Positions 45,922 through 54,554 of a stretch of DNA of 64,000 nucleotides are shown one piece after another. The stretch lies in contig NC_023036.2 in the NCBI RefSeq assembly GCF_000317305.3, positions 1,116,001 through 1,180,000 of the forward strand. Direction: 5' to 3'. A program made the position numbers and the translations under genes. The notes under the pieces were generated by a model, which did not search any database, was not told where the DNA came from, and worked only from the letters and a program-made list of their open reading frames with translations. The stretch is from Mycolicibacterium neoaurum VKM Ac-1815D. Lineage in GTDB: Bacteria > Actinomycetota > Actinomycetes > Mycobacteriales > Mycobacteriaceae. Every line of letters begins with the position of its first letter. The stretch's first letter is position 1.

Positions 45922-46569
45922 ATGCCGGTGTCCGAACAATGCGCGTCCGAACAACCATGCGACCCCGCAGAGCGGGAACCGACCATCCTCGAGCGGGTCG
46001 GCGGCGTCTCCGGGCTGGTCCATGCCGCCGTGCCCACGTTCGCCTATGTCATCGTCGACGCCGTCGCGGGCCTGACCGCCGCGGTCGTGGTCGCGCTGGC
46101 GGTGTCGGTCGGCTTGGTCGCGCTGCGACGGTTACGCAACGAACCGATCCAGCCTGCAGTGTCCGGGCTGCTCGGTGTCGGCCTCGCGGCCGGGATCGCC
46201 TACGTGACCGGTTCGGCGGACGACTACTTCCTGCCCGGTATCTGGATCAGCCTGCTCTGCGCGGTCGCGTGCACCGTCTCGGTGCTGCTCCGTCGTCCGG
46301 TGGTGGGGGTGATCTGGAATCTGTTGCGCGGCAGCGGGCCCGATCCGAACTGGCGAACCGACGCGGCGGTGGTGCGGGCGTTCGATATCGCGACCCTGGC
46401 GTTCGTGGTCTTGTTTGCGGCGAGATTCGTTGTGCAGCAATGGTTGTACGACGGTGGCCACACGGGGTGGCTGGCGGTGGCGCGGATCGGGATGGGCTAT
46501 CCGTTGCTCGGCCTTGCGCTGCTGGTGGTGTTCTGGGCGGTGCGGCGGGCCAATGCGAAGAAAGTGTGA
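45922..46569 (+). CDS. DUF3159 family membrane protein
   Basis: About 215 residues with five to six hydrophobic helices and conserved YVTGSADDYFLPGIW and RGSGPDPNWRTD regions, matching DUF3159, a family of unknown function in actinobacteria. It resembles septation/permease-like small integral proteins only superficially. Possible starts are GTG 45913, ATG 45922 and GTG 45928; the last would be leaderless if TGCGAT (45916-45921) is the -10. It is divergent from the MerR gene and may be its target. Confidence 0.82.
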   Translation: MPVSEQCASEQPCDPAEREPTILERVGGVSGLVHAAVPTFAYVIVDAVAGLTAAVVVALAVSVGLVALRRLRNEPIQPAVSGLLGVGLAAGIAYVTGSADDYFLPGIWISLLCAVACTVSVLLRRPVVGVIWNLLRGSGPDPNWRTDAAVVRAFDIATLAFVVLFAARFVVQQWLYDGGHTGWLAVARIGMGYPLLGLALLVVFWAVRRANAKKV

Positions 46570-46622
46570 GAGTGACGTTTCTGTGGTCTGCAGCGTCGTG
46601 AGAGCGCAGAAACGTCTCTCTC
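46568..46622. repeat. Intergenic inverted repeat, copy 3
   Basis: Arms at 46568-46583 and 46607-46622 pair with one mismatch and contain GACGTTTCTG, as in the copy at 21672. The loop also resembles copy 1 (both contain GTCGT and AGAGCG). The element overlaps the end of the DUF3159 gene and lies between it and the convergent menA gene. Confidence 0.8.
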
Positions 46623-46629
46623 GCCGCCG

Positions 46630-47508
46630 TTACGCGAGCGCCAGCGCAGCCGCCACGGCCACCGACCACACCAGCATCGTCAACCCGGTGAACTGCAGCA
46701 CCGGGATCAGCGCCGCGCCGCCGAGCTTGTTGCGCACCGGGGCCGCCGCTCGGACGGCCAATGGCACCGCCAGGAATCCGACCGCTGCCCACGGGGTGGC
46801 CAACATCAGCACCAGGGTCAGCGCGAACGTGAGTACGACGAGGCCGGAGAACAGCAGGCGGGTGCGGGCGTCGCCGAGGCGCACCGCCAGGGTGATCTTC
46901 CCGGACTCGGTGTCGGTGGGGATATCTCGTAGGTTGTTGGCCACCAACACCGCCGAGGACAGCGACCCGACGCCGACGGCCAGCACGATGCCCACCCAGT
47001 CGACCCGCAGCGCCTGGGTGTACTGGGTGCCCAGCACCGCGACCAGACCGAAGAAGACGAACACGGCGACCTCACCGAGTCCGCGGTAGCCGTACGGCGT
47101 GGAACCGCCGGTGTAAAGCCAGGCGCCCGCGATACAGGCGGCACCCACGGCGATCAGCCAGGGCTGGCTCACGATGGCCAGCGCCAGTCCCGCCAGCGCG
47201 CCGATCGCGAGACTGATGATCGCGGCGGTCAGCACCGCACGCGGCGTGGCGACCCGGGAGCCGACCAGCCGCATCGGCCCACTGCGCACGTCATCGGTGC
47301 CGCGGATGCCGTCGGAGTAATCGTTGGCGTAGTTCACGCCGATGATGAGGGCTACGGAAACCACCAGTGCCAGCAGCGCCTTCCACCACACCGCGGAGCC
47401 CAGCCAGGCGGCCGCACCGGTGCCGGCGATCACGGGCGCGATCGCATTGGGGAGCGTGCGGGGGCGGGCGCCGGACACCCATTGCGCGAAGCTAGCCACG
47501 CGGGTCAT
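46630..47508 (-). CDS. menA: 1,4-dihydroxy-2-naphthoate polyprenyltransferase
   Basis: 292 residues, eight to nine predicted transmembrane helices. MenA joins a polyprenyl chain to dihydroxynaphthoate to make demethylmenaquinone. The first aspartate-rich prenyl-diphosphate motif reads [15 protein letters not shown] (about 65-79) and the second, [14 protein letters not shown], is at about 197-210, both typical of the UbiA superfamily. I chose ATG 47508 ([11 protein letters not shown]), the usual family start. menE, for an earlier step, is at 60464. Confidence 0.94.
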   Translation of the reverse strand: MTRVASFAQWVSGARPRTLPNAIAPVIAGTGAAAWLGSAVWWKALLALVVSVALIIGVNYANDYSDGIRGTDDVRSGPMRLVGSRVATPRAVLTAAIISLAIGALAGLALAIVSQPWLIAVGAACIAGAWLYTGGSTPYGYRGLGEVAVFVFFGLVAVLGTQYTQALRVDWVGIVLAVGVGSLSSAVLVANNLRDIPTDTESGKITLAVRLGDARTRLLFSGLVVLTFALTLVLMLATPWAAVGFLAVPLAVRAAAPVRNKLGGAALIPVLQFTGLTMLVWSVAVAAALALA

Positions 47509-47593
47509 CGTTGCATGGCCGGCGACCAGGGGCCTGAACAGGGGTGACGCGGCGCACCTTGTCACATCGTGTGGTGCGCATGAAACTGATCAC

Positions 47594-47815
47594 ATGACCG
47601 ACCGACTCAGCAAGACCGAAATCGCCAAGGATGCGTTGCAGGAGGGCGTGGAGTCCGTGGCCTCCACGGTGGGGGAGGTCGCGTCGATCATCACCACCGC
47701 CGTCAAGGACGTGGCAGGCGCCCTCGGCGGCCTGGCCACCGACGCCTTCGCGATCCGCGATGCCGCCCGCCAAGCCGCCGAACGCGCCGAGCTGGACGGT
47801 GAGCCGCACGAGTGA
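47594..47815 (+). CDS. Small amphipathic protein upstream of mtnP
   Basis: 73 residues, predicted mostly helical and Ala-rich, with a possible amphipathic or weakly hydrophobic segment (VASIITTAVKDVAGALGGLA). No family is recognised. GAAACT at 47582-47587 lies six bases before the ATG, and the stop overlaps the mtnP start as GTGA, so it is probably the first gene of the mtnP transcript. Confidence 0.68.
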   Translation: MTDRLSKTEIAKDALQEGVESVASTVGEVASIITTAVKDVAGALGGLATDAFAIRDAARQAAERAELDGEPHE

Positions 47816-48588
47816 TCGGCGTCATCGGCGGTAGCGGCTTCTACACCTTCTTCGGCGCCGACGCGCGCACCATCGATCTGGACACCCCGTTCGGTCAACC
47901 CAGTGCGCCCGTCACGGTGGGCGAGGTGGCCGGCCACGAGGTGGCGTTCCTGCCCCGGCACGGTCTGAAGCACGAATTCTCGCCGCACACCGTGCCGTAT
48001 CAGGCCAACATGTGGGCGTTGCGTGCCTTCGGCGTGCGCCGCATCTTCGCACCGTGTGCGGTCGGCAGCCTGACCCCCGAACTGGGCCCGGGCGCCATGG
48101 TGGTCCCCGACCAGCTGGTGGACCGTACCAACGGCCGGGGAGACACCTACTTCGACTCCGGCGGTATCCACGTCGGGTTCGCCGACCCGTACTGCCCGAC
48201 GCTGCGTGCGGTGGCCGCGGATCTCCCGAATGTGGTCGACGGCGGCACCATGGTCGTGGTGCAGGGCCCGCGTTTTTCCACCCGCGCCGAGAGCCGGTGG
48301 TACGCCGGTCAGGGCTTCACCCTGATCAACATGACCGGCTATCCCGAGGCTGTGCTCGCTCGGGAACTCGAAATGTGTTACGCGTCAATAGCGTTGGTCA
48401 CCGATCTGGATGCCGGTGTCGAAGCCGGCGCCGGTGTGCGCGCGGTGGACGTGTTCGCCGAGTTCGAGCGCAACATCAGCGGCTTCAAACAGCTGGTCCA
48501 CGAGGCGATCGCCGGTGTCGCGCCCGAACGCACCTGCACGCATTGTCTGGCACACGAAGGCGTGTCGTTGCCGTTCGACCTGCCATGA
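47812..48588 (+). CDS. mtnP: S-methyl-5'-thioadenosine phosphorylase
   Basis: 258 residues, orthologous to Rv0535. The enzyme splits 5'-methylthioadenosine from polyamine and SAM metabolism into adenine and methylthioribose-1-phosphate. Signatures: GVIGGSGFYTFF phosphate loop, FLPRHGLKHEFSPHTVPYQAN (in parts), VQGPRFSTRAESRWY and NMTGYPEAVLARELEMCYAS, matching the trimeric PNP/MTAP family. The start is GTG 47812, coupled to the small gene upstream; the stop overlaps the epimerase gene by ATGA. Confidence 0.93.
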   Translation: MIGVIGGSGFYTFFGADARTIDLDTPFGQPSAPVTVGEVAGHEVAFLPRHGLKHEFSPHTVPYQANMWALRAFGVRRIFAPCAVGSLTPELGPGAMVVPDQLVDRTNGRGDTYFDSGGIHVGFADPYCPTLRAVAADLPNVVDGGTMVVVQGPRFSTRAESRWYAGQGFTLINMTGYPEAVLARELEMCYASIALVTDLDAGVEAGAGVRAVDVFAEFERNISGFKQLVHEAIAGVAPERTCTHCLAHEGVSLPFDLP

Positions 48589-49616
48589 GGGTGTTGCTCA
48601 CCGGCGCGGCCGGTTTCATCGGCAGCCGGGTCTGGGCGCGGCTGACCGAGGCGGGCCATGATGTCGTCGCCGTCGACACCATGTTGGGTGCCGCCCACCG
48701 GGAGGGCGCCACACCGCCGCCGGGTTGCCGTCGGCTCGACATCCGGGACGCCGACGCGGTGGCCGATGTGCTGTCCGGCATCGACGTGGTGTGTCACCAG
48801 GCCGCCGTGGTGGGGGCCGGGGTCGACGCCGCCGACGCCCCGTCCTACGGCAGCCACAACGATTACGGCACGACCGTGCTGCTGGCGCAGATGTACGCCG
48901 CCGGATGTTCGCGGCTGGTGCTGGCGTCCTCGATGGTGGTGTACGGCCAGGGCGGGTACGACTGCCCCGAGCACGGTCAGGTCGAGCCGCTTGCGCGCAC
49001 CCGCGAGGACCTCGACAGCGGCATCTTCGACCATCGCTGCCCGATCGACGGTGAACCGCTGCGCTGGCGGTTGGTCGACGAGGAAGCGCCGCTGAAACCG
49101 CGGAGCCTGTACGCGGCGAGCAAGACCGCCCAAGAGCACTATGCGCTGGCGTTCAACGATTCCGTCGGGGGTTCGGTGGTCGCGCTGCGCTATCACAACG
49201 TATACGGCCCCGGCATGCCGCGCGACACCCCGTACTCCGGCGTGGCGGCGATCTTCCGGTCGCAGCTGGAGGCCGGCGGTGCGCCCCAGGTGTTCGAGGA
49301 CGGCGGGCAGATGCGCGACTTCGTCCATGTCGACGATGTGGCCGCGGCCAACCTCGCCGCGGTGGAGGCCGACCTGGACGGGTTTCATCCCGTCAATGTG
49401 TGTTCCGGTCGGCCCGTGTCGATCCTGGATGTCGCCACCAGGCTCAGCGCTGCGCGCGGCGCCGCGGCGCCGCAGGTCACCGGGCAGTACCGGCATGGCG
49501 ACGTGCGGCATATCGTCGCCGACCCGGCGCGCGCGCACGCCGTGCTCGGCTTCCGCGCGGCGGTGGATCCCGATGCCGGGCTCACCGAATTTGCCTTTGC
49601 GCCACTTCGGGATTAG
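48585..49616 (+). CDS. NAD-dependent epimerase/dehydratase (GalE3-type)
   Basis: 343 residues, in the position of galE3 (Rv0536). The classical extended-SDR features are complete: LLTGAAGFIGSRV (4-16), ASSMVVYGQGGYD, and the catalytic YAASKTAQEHY (Tyr/Lys about 178/182). A cysteine-containing insertion (YDCPEHGQVEPL ... FDHRCPIDGEPL) is not usual for GalE and may bind a metal or modify substrate choice. It should be an active sugar-nucleotide epimerase or dehydratase; the substrate is unknown. Confidence 0.88.
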   Translation: MRVLLTGAAGFIGSRVWARLTEAGHDVVAVDTMLGAAHREGATPPPGCRRLDIRDADAVADVLSGIDVVCHQAAVVGAGVDAADAPSYGSHNDYGTTVLLAQMYAAGCSRLVLASSMVVYGQGGYDCPEHGQVEPLARTREDLDSGIFDHRCPIDGEPLRWRLVDEEAPLKPRSLYAASKTAQEHYALAFNDSVGGSVVALRYHNVYGPGMPRDTPYSGVAAIFRSQLEAGGAPQVFEDGGQMRDFVHVDDVAAANLAAVEADLDGFHPVNVCSGRPVSILDVATRLSAARGAAAPQVTGQYRHGDVRHIVADPARAHAVLGFRAAVDPDAGLTEFAFAPLRD

Positions 49617-49674
49617 CGCAGTTCCGCGACCGGCCACCCTGGCGTGACGGCTGATGCAAGCCTAGCGTCGGGGT

Positions 49675-50337
49675 ATGAGCGATGCGGGCGACTCCAAGGT
49701 CACTGTGATTCTGCCCTGCCTGAACGAGGCGCAGTCGTTGCCCGGTGTGTTGGCGGCCACACCGAGTGGGTATACGGCGTTGGTGGTCGACAACAACAGC
49801 ACAGATGGCACCGCGGTGGTGGCGCGCGCGCATGGCGCGATGGTGGTGACCGAGCAACGCCCGGGTTACGGGTCGGCCGTGCACGCCGGCGTGTTGGCGG
49901 CCACCACACCCGTCGTCGCGGTCCTCGACGGCGACGGTTCGCTGGACCCGCGGGAATTGCCCGCGCTGGTCGCCGAACTCGACCACGGTGCGGATATGGC
50001 GATCGGCCGCCGGCGCGCGGCACCCGGTCTGCGGTGGCCCTGGCACGCGCGCCTCGGAACCGCCGCGGTGTGCTGGCGACTACGCCACCGTTATGGGTTG
50101 CCGGTGCACGATATCGCGCCGATGCGGGTTGCCCGTCGCGACGCCCTGCTCGGCCTCGGGGTCACCGACCGACGCTCCGGCTACCCGCTTGAGCTGCTGG
50201 TCCGCGCCGCGCAGGCGGGGTGGCAGGTGGTCGAGCGTGATGTCGGCTACGGTCCGCGCACCGGCGGCAAATCCAAGGTGAGCGGCTCGGTACGGGGCAG
50301 TGCCGTTGCCGCACTGGACTTCTGGCGGGCGATGTGA
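49675..50337 (+). CDS. Family 2 glycosyltransferase
   Basis: 220 residues, in the position of Rv0539. A GT-A fold is shown by VTVILPCLNEAQSLPGVL (8-26 in parts), VVDNNSTDGT and the DGDGS metal motif (about 84-88). No transmembrane helix is seen. TAGCGT at 49663-49668 lies six bases before the ATG, so the transcript is leaderless. It opens a run of five genes that overlap or nearly touch, suggesting a common pathway; the acceptor is unknown. Confidence 0.9.
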   Translation: MSDAGDSKVTVILPCLNEAQSLPGVLAATPSGYTALVVDNNSTDGTAVVARAHGAMVVTEQRPGYGSAVHAGVLAATTPVVAVLDGDGSLDPRELPALVAELDHGADMAIGRRRAAPGLRWPWHARLGTAAVCWRLRHRYGLPVHDIAPMRVARRDALLGLGVTDRRSGYPLELLVRAAQAGWQVVERDVGYGPRTGGKSKVSGSVRGSAVAALDFWRAM

Positions 50338-50996
50338 GTCCGACCGCCACCGTCCTGGTGGTGGCCAAAGCTCCTGTTCCCGGTTTGGCGAAGACACGAT
50401 TGGCCGCCGACGTGGGTGCGCAGGTGGCCGCCGAGATCGCCGCGGCCGCGCTGCTGGACACCCTCGACGCGGTCGCCGCCCTCGCGGGGCAGCGCCGTGT
50501 GGTGGCGATGACCGGAGACCTGTCGCGGGCGCGCCGCCGTGACGAGATCAGGCGCCGCCTGCTCGATTTCACCGTGATCACCCAGCGCGGAGGCGATTTC
50601 GCCGAGCGCCTGGTGCATGCCCATGGCGATGCCGCGGCGCCCGGTTCGCCGATCGTGCAGATCGGGATGGACACCCCGCAGGTCAGTCCGGACCTGCTCG
50701 CCGAGTGCGTCACGGCCCTGCAGGCATCCGATGCCGTGCTCGGGATGGCCGAGGACGGCGGCTGGTGGGCGCTGGGCGTGCGCGATGCCACGATGGCACG
50801 TTGCCTGCGCGATGTTCCGATGTCGCAGCCGGATACGGGTGCGTTGACGCTGGCCGCCCTGCGCGCCCAGGGCCTCGACGTGGCGCTGGCCACCGAGCTC
50901 TCCGATGTCGACACGATCGCCGATATCGACCGGGTGCGGGTCGTGTGCCCGGCGGGTGGACGATTCGCCGAGGCGACCCGGATGGTGGGGGTCTGA
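50334..50996 (+). CDS. DUF2064 (GT-A/CofC-like) transferase
   Basis: 220 residues, in the position of Rv0540. The DUF2064 family has a nucleotidyl/glycosyl-transferase A fold: VLVVAKAPVPGLAKTRLAAD at the N-terminus (with the basic loop KTRL) and QIGMDTPQVSPDLL and GMAEDGGWWALGV in the core. It commonly stands beside a GT2 gene, as here, in clusters of unknown product. The start GTG overlaps the GT2 stop by four bases. Confidence 0.88.
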   Translation: MSPTATVLVVAKAPVPGLAKTRLAADVGAQVAAEIAAAALLDTLDAVAALAGQRRVVAMTGDLSRARRRDEIRRRLLDFTVITQRGGDFAERLVHAHGDAAAPGSPIVQIGMDTPQVSPDLLAECVTALQASDAVLGMAEDGGWWALGVRDATMARCLRDVPMSQPDTGALTLAALRAQGLDVALATELSDVDTIADIDRVRVVCPAGGRFAEATRMVGV

Positions 50997-50997
50997 G

Positions 50998-51627
50998 ATG
51001 CACGGACAGCTCTATGACGAGGCGTTGGACGGCCGTCGATGTTGGATCCGCGACGAAGACGGTGAACTCACCCAGCTGCCGGTTCAGCACTGGATGGTGG
51101 GCGGGCAGACCGATCAGGTCTTCGATCAGGCCATCGTGGGATTGTGTTCCGGGCCCACCATCGATCTCGGGTGCGGGCCGGGCCGTCTGCTCGTCGGCCT
51201 TGCCCAACGCGGCCTGCCCGCCCTCGGCGTCGACAAGTCCTCTGCAGCGGTCGAATTGGCGCGCAGCAGTGGAGTCACCGCGTTGTGCCGGGACATGTTC
51301 GGCCCGTTACCGGGCGTGGGCCGCTGGCACACCGCCCTGCTCGCCGACGGCAATATCGGCCTCGGCGGTGATCCGTGGCGGGTGTTGCGCCGTGCCGGGG
51401 AGATGCTGCGGGCCCGCGGTGAGTGTCTCGTCGAATTCGATGCGTCGGCCTCCGGGGTCACCTCCCGCTGGGTGCGGCTGGAATCGGCGTTCGATATCGG
51501 TCCGTGGTTCAAATGGGCGTCGGTGGGTCTGGACTGTGCCGCGCGTATCGGTGCCGATGTCGGGTTCACTTTGCGCACAGTGCATCCCATCGGTGATCGG
51601 GTGATCGCGAGACTGGTGACCCGGTGA
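50998..51627 (+). CDS. SAM-dependent methyltransferase
   Basis: 209 residues. The SAM-binding motif I is TIDLGCGPGRLLVGLAQRG (about residues 54-72), motif II ALGVDKSSAAVELAR and motif IV ALLADGNIGLGGDP. A class I methyltransferase; the substrate is unknown. ATG 50998 follows the previous stop by one base, and the stop overlaps the molybdoprotein start by GTGA, so it belongs to the same operon. Confidence 0.9.
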   Translation: MHGQLYDEALDGRRCWIRDEDGELTQLPVQHWMVGGQTDQVFDQAIVGLCSGPTIDLGCGPGRLLVGLAQRGLPALGVDKSSAAVELARSSGVTALCRDMFGPLPGVGRWHTALLADGNIGLGGDPWRVLRRAGEMLRARGECLVEFDASASGVTSRWVRLESAFDIGPWFKWASVGLDCAARIGADVGFTLRTVHPIGDRVIARLVTR

Positions 51628-52742
51628 CCGGCGGGCGCGATGTCGCCGTGACCGCACGGGTCGGCATCGCGCTGGGAATCACGGTGGCGGTGTGTTTCGT
51701 GACGGGCCTGCTCAGCCACGCCATCGCGCATCCGTCACCGTGGTTCGGCTGGCCGGTGGCGCCGGTGTGGTTGTACCGGTTCACCCAGGGACTGCACGTC
51801 GCCTGCGGTATCGCGGCGATCCCGCTGGTGGTGGTCAAGCTGTGGTCGGTGTGGCCCAAGCTGTTCGTGCGCAGCAGGAGCCGCGGGAGACTCGGTGTAC
51901 TGGTCCGGCTGCTGGAGCGTGGATCCATCCTGGTGCTCGTGGCGGCCATCCTGTTCGAGCTGAGCACCGGGCTCCTGAACATCGCACAGTGGTACGTCTT
52001 CGGGTTCTACTTCCCGCCGGTGCATTACGCGATGGCCTATGTCGCGGCCGGCGCGGTGCTGGTGCACCTCGCGGTGAAGCTGCCCGTCATCCGCCGGGCG
52101 CTCGGGGAATCCGTCGACAAGGACGGAGGGGCCGGGTATGCACGCACCGGGCCGAGTCGGCGGACCGTGCTGCGCGGTACCTGGTTGGCCGTGGCGGTCG
52201 CCACCGTCGCGACGGTCGGTCAGACCGTCCCGCTGCTGCGGCGGGTTTCGGTGCTCGCGCCACGTTCCGGCGAAGGGCCACAAGGAGTTCCGGTCAACCG
52301 AACGGCGTTGGCCGCGGGTGTGGTGACGACCGCCTCGGCCTCGGATTACCGATTGACCGTGGTCGACGGCTCGCGTGCCAGAACCTTCACCCTCGATGAG
52401 TTGCGGGCCATGCCCCAGACGACACAGCACCTGCCCATCGCGTGTGTGGAGGGCTGGAGCGCCGGCGCGCAGTGGAGCGGTGTGGTGTTGGCCGACTTGC
52501 TTGCCGCCGTCGGTGCGGACACCGATTCCGATGTTCGGATGGTGTCGCTGGAGCCTCCGGGACCGTACTCGCGGACCGTGCTGCCTGCACGGCATGTGCG
52601 GGACGCCCGGACGCTCGTGGCCCTCCGGATCAACGGCGAGACACTGAACCTCGACCACGGTTACCCGTGCCGGCTGATCGCGGCGAGCAGGCCGGGAGTG
52701 CTGCAGACCAAATGGTTGTCACGCATCGAGGTCTTGCGATGA
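51624..52742 (+). CDS. Membrane-anchored molybdopterin oxidoreductase
   Basis: 372 residues. Four helices at the N-terminus (about 10-32, 46-66, 92-116 and 130-150) carry several histidines (LLSHAIAHP, TQGLHVACG, PPVHYAMAY and LVHLAVKLP) that could bind b-type haem. After a twin-arginine-like and fifth hydrophobic stretch (SRRTVLRGTWLAVAVATVA) comes a sulfite oxidase/YedY-type molybdopterin domain, with the metal-ligand cysteine in LPIACVEGWSAGAQWSG (about 273). This looks like a YedY fused to its own membrane electron carrier. The substrate is unknown. It is translationally coupled to the methyltransferase and the next gene. Confidence 0.88.
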   Translation: MTGGRDVAVTARVGIALGITVAVCFVTGLLSHAIAHPSPWFGWPVAPVWLYRFTQGLHVACGIAAIPLVVVKLWSVWPKLFVRSRSRGRLGVLVRLLERGSILVLVAAILFELSTGLLNIAQWYVFGFYFPPVHYAMAYVAAGAVLVHLAVKLPVIRRALGESVDKDGGAGYARTGPSRRTVLRGTWLAVAVATVATVGQTVPLLRRVSVLAPRSGEGPQGVPVNRTALAAGVVTTASASDYRLTVVDGSRARTFTLDELRAMPQTTQHLPIACVEGWSAGAQWSGVVLADLLAAVGADTDSDVRMVSLEPPGPYSRTVLPARHVRDARTLVALRINGETLNLDHGYPCRLIAASRPGVLQTKWLSRIEVLR

Positions 52743-53203
52743 CGCTCATCCGCGTCATCCTCGCGCTGACCGGTGTCATCCTGGCGGGATACGGGGTCGT
52801 GCTGTTGTCCGACAACCCGCCCGCGGTCATCGCCCGCATCCTCATCTGGGCGGTGGTGGGTGTGGCCATCCATGACCTGGTGTTCGCACCGCTCTGCGTG
52901 GCGGCCGGCTGGGTCGGACGGCGGGTGATCCCGAAGGCATGGCAATCACCGGTCGCGGTGGCCGGCCTGTGCAGCGTGGTGCTGGTGATGTTGGCGATCC
53001 CGGTGTACGACCGCCCGGGTCTGCGGCCGGACAATCCGAGCGTGCTCGACCGCAACTATCCGCTCGGGCTGTGGACGGCGTTGGCGGTGGTGTGGTTGTG
53101 CGTACCGGCGTCTCACCTGTTGCGGCGGCTACCAGTTCGTGAAGATCAGGTGATTGATCGCCAGCGCGCCGACGATGTTGAGCCCCAACCACCAGCGGTG
53201 TGA
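52739..53203 (+). CDS. Membrane protein at the end of the molybdoprotein operon
   Basis: 154 residues with three to four hydrophobic helices (about 4-24, 31-58, 69-88 and 107-124) and a polar C-terminal tail. No family is recognised. It overlaps the molybdoprotein stop by ATGA and its last 75 bases overlap the convergent gene on the other strand. It could be a partner membrane subunit; that is inference from position. Confidence 0.75.
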   Translation: MTLIRVILALTGVILAGYGVVLLSDNPPAVIARILIWAVVGVAIHDLVFAPLCVAAGWVGRRVIPKAWQSPVAVAGLCSVVLVMLAIPVYDRPGLRPDNPSVLDRNYPLGLWTALAVVWLCVPASHLLRRLPVREDQVIDRQRADDVEPQPPAV

Positions 53204-54484
53204 GCGGACCGGGAGCAGCGCGGCCGCCGCGGTCAACCACACCGTGAACGGCAGCCAGATGCGTTCGGTCTCGGCCTTGCTCAGCATGCTCAGGTCGGCA
53301 AGCACGATGGACAGCAACGCGCCGGTCAGCAGCACGTGCACCCCCGACCGACTGCGCAACGCCGTGATGTCGAGTACCCGGCCGAGGCCGGCCACGCTGC
53401 CGAGTCCGATGGCGCAGATCGTCGACGCGAAGTTCGCCCAGCCCCAGTACTGGAACGGGCGGTCGTTGGCGATGCCCTGCCAATATCGTTCCTGCACCAG
53501 GAGGTAGCCGTCGAACCACCAGAAACCGGTCGCGTAGAACGCCGCGACCACCGCCAGCGCGGCGAGCGCGGCCGCCCCCAGGCTGCGCAGCGCCGCCCGC
53601 ACGCTGGGTGCGGTGATCAGCACCGCGACGGCGGGCACCGCCATCAACCCCAATCCGTAATTGAGGAAGATGCCCCAGCCCAGCAGCAGCCCTGCCGCGG
53701 CCGCCGTCGGCACGGGCCACCGCGCTGTGCCGTGCACCGCCAGCGCGAGCAGCGCGATACCCCAGGCCGCGACCCCGGCGAAGTACCCGTCGGCCGATAC
53801 CGCGATCCAGATCGCCGTCGGCGCCACCGCAACGAAAGGCGCGGCCCGGCGCGCCATCGATTCGTCGGCGACGGCGCGCAGGGCGATCAGGATGGCGGCC
53901 GCGGCGCTGGATCCGACCAGTAGACAGAGCATTCCGGCCCAGGCGCCGCCGCCCAACCCGATACGGTCCAACCAGACGAAGGTCAGCAGCGCGCCGGGGG
54001 GATGGCCGGAGACGTGGGTGATCCACGAATCCGGTTGATAATCGAGGATTCTGGACGAGAAGGTGCGCAGCGCCTCGGGTATGTCGGTAATGCTCGGCAC
54101 CTGGCGCAGGTATTCGTGGCGTGCGGTCAGGCGCCCGGCGAAGCCGCGCTCCCAGCCGTCGATCATGGCCAGCGAGAACGCCCACAGCGCCGAGGTGCCC
54201 CACGCCACGGCCACCAGCGCCCGCCACGGCAGGCGCGCAGCTACCGTCGGGCCCCACAGCACCGCGGCGGCACCGATCAGCACGGCGCCGAGGGAACCCC
54301 ACCCGACGTGCGGATCCCACCATCCGAAGATCGGCGCGGTCTGCGCGAAATCGCGGATCCGCTCGGGTGTGCTGTTGATCAGCGGTGTGATGGTGCCGAG
54401 ATCCAGGTGCGGGACCACGAAGGCCGCGACCAGCACGATCACTCCGATGGTCAACGCCACGAGTTCGCGTCGGCCGATGCGCAT
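53129..54484 (-). CDS. Multi-spanning membrane protein (Rv0541c-type)
   Basis: 451 residues with about 11-12 hydrophobic helices and a long extracytoplasmic loop after the first (INSTPERIRDFAQTAPIFGW). The PDSWITHVSGHPPGALLTFVW region has the charged and histidine residues expected of GT-C-like mannosyltransferases, but a DxD-type motif is not plain, so I call it only a possible polytopic transferase. A reverse-strand TAGTGT (54491-54496) lies six bases before the ATG. It overlaps the convergent gene by 75 bases. Confidence 0.85.
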   Translation of the reverse strand: MRIGRRELVALTIGVIVLVAAFVVPHLDLGTITPLINSTPERIRDFAQTAPIFGWWDPHVGWGSLGAVLIGAAAVLWGPTVAARLPWRALVAVAWGTSALWAFSLAMIDGWERGFAGRLTARHEYLRQVPSITDIPEALRTFSSRILDYQPDSWITHVSGHPPGALLTFVWLDRIGLGGGAWAGMLCLLVGSSAAAAILIALRAVADESMARRAAPFVAVAPTAIWIAVSADGYFAGVAAWGIALLALAVHGTARWPVPTAAAAGLLLGWGIFLNYGLGLMAVPAVAVLITAPSVRAALRSLGAAALAALAVVAAFYATGFWWFDGYLLVQERYWQGIANDRPFQYWGWANFASTICAIGLGSVAGLGRVLDITALRSRSGVHVLLTGALLSIVLADLSMLSKAETERIWLPFTVWLTAAAALLPVRSHRWWLGLNIVGALAINHLIFTNW

Positions 54485-54554
54485 GGCTCCACACTATGGG
54501 CGCCCGCGGTGGACCCGGTGCCGAACCAACTTGACACGTGTCCATAATGGGCGG

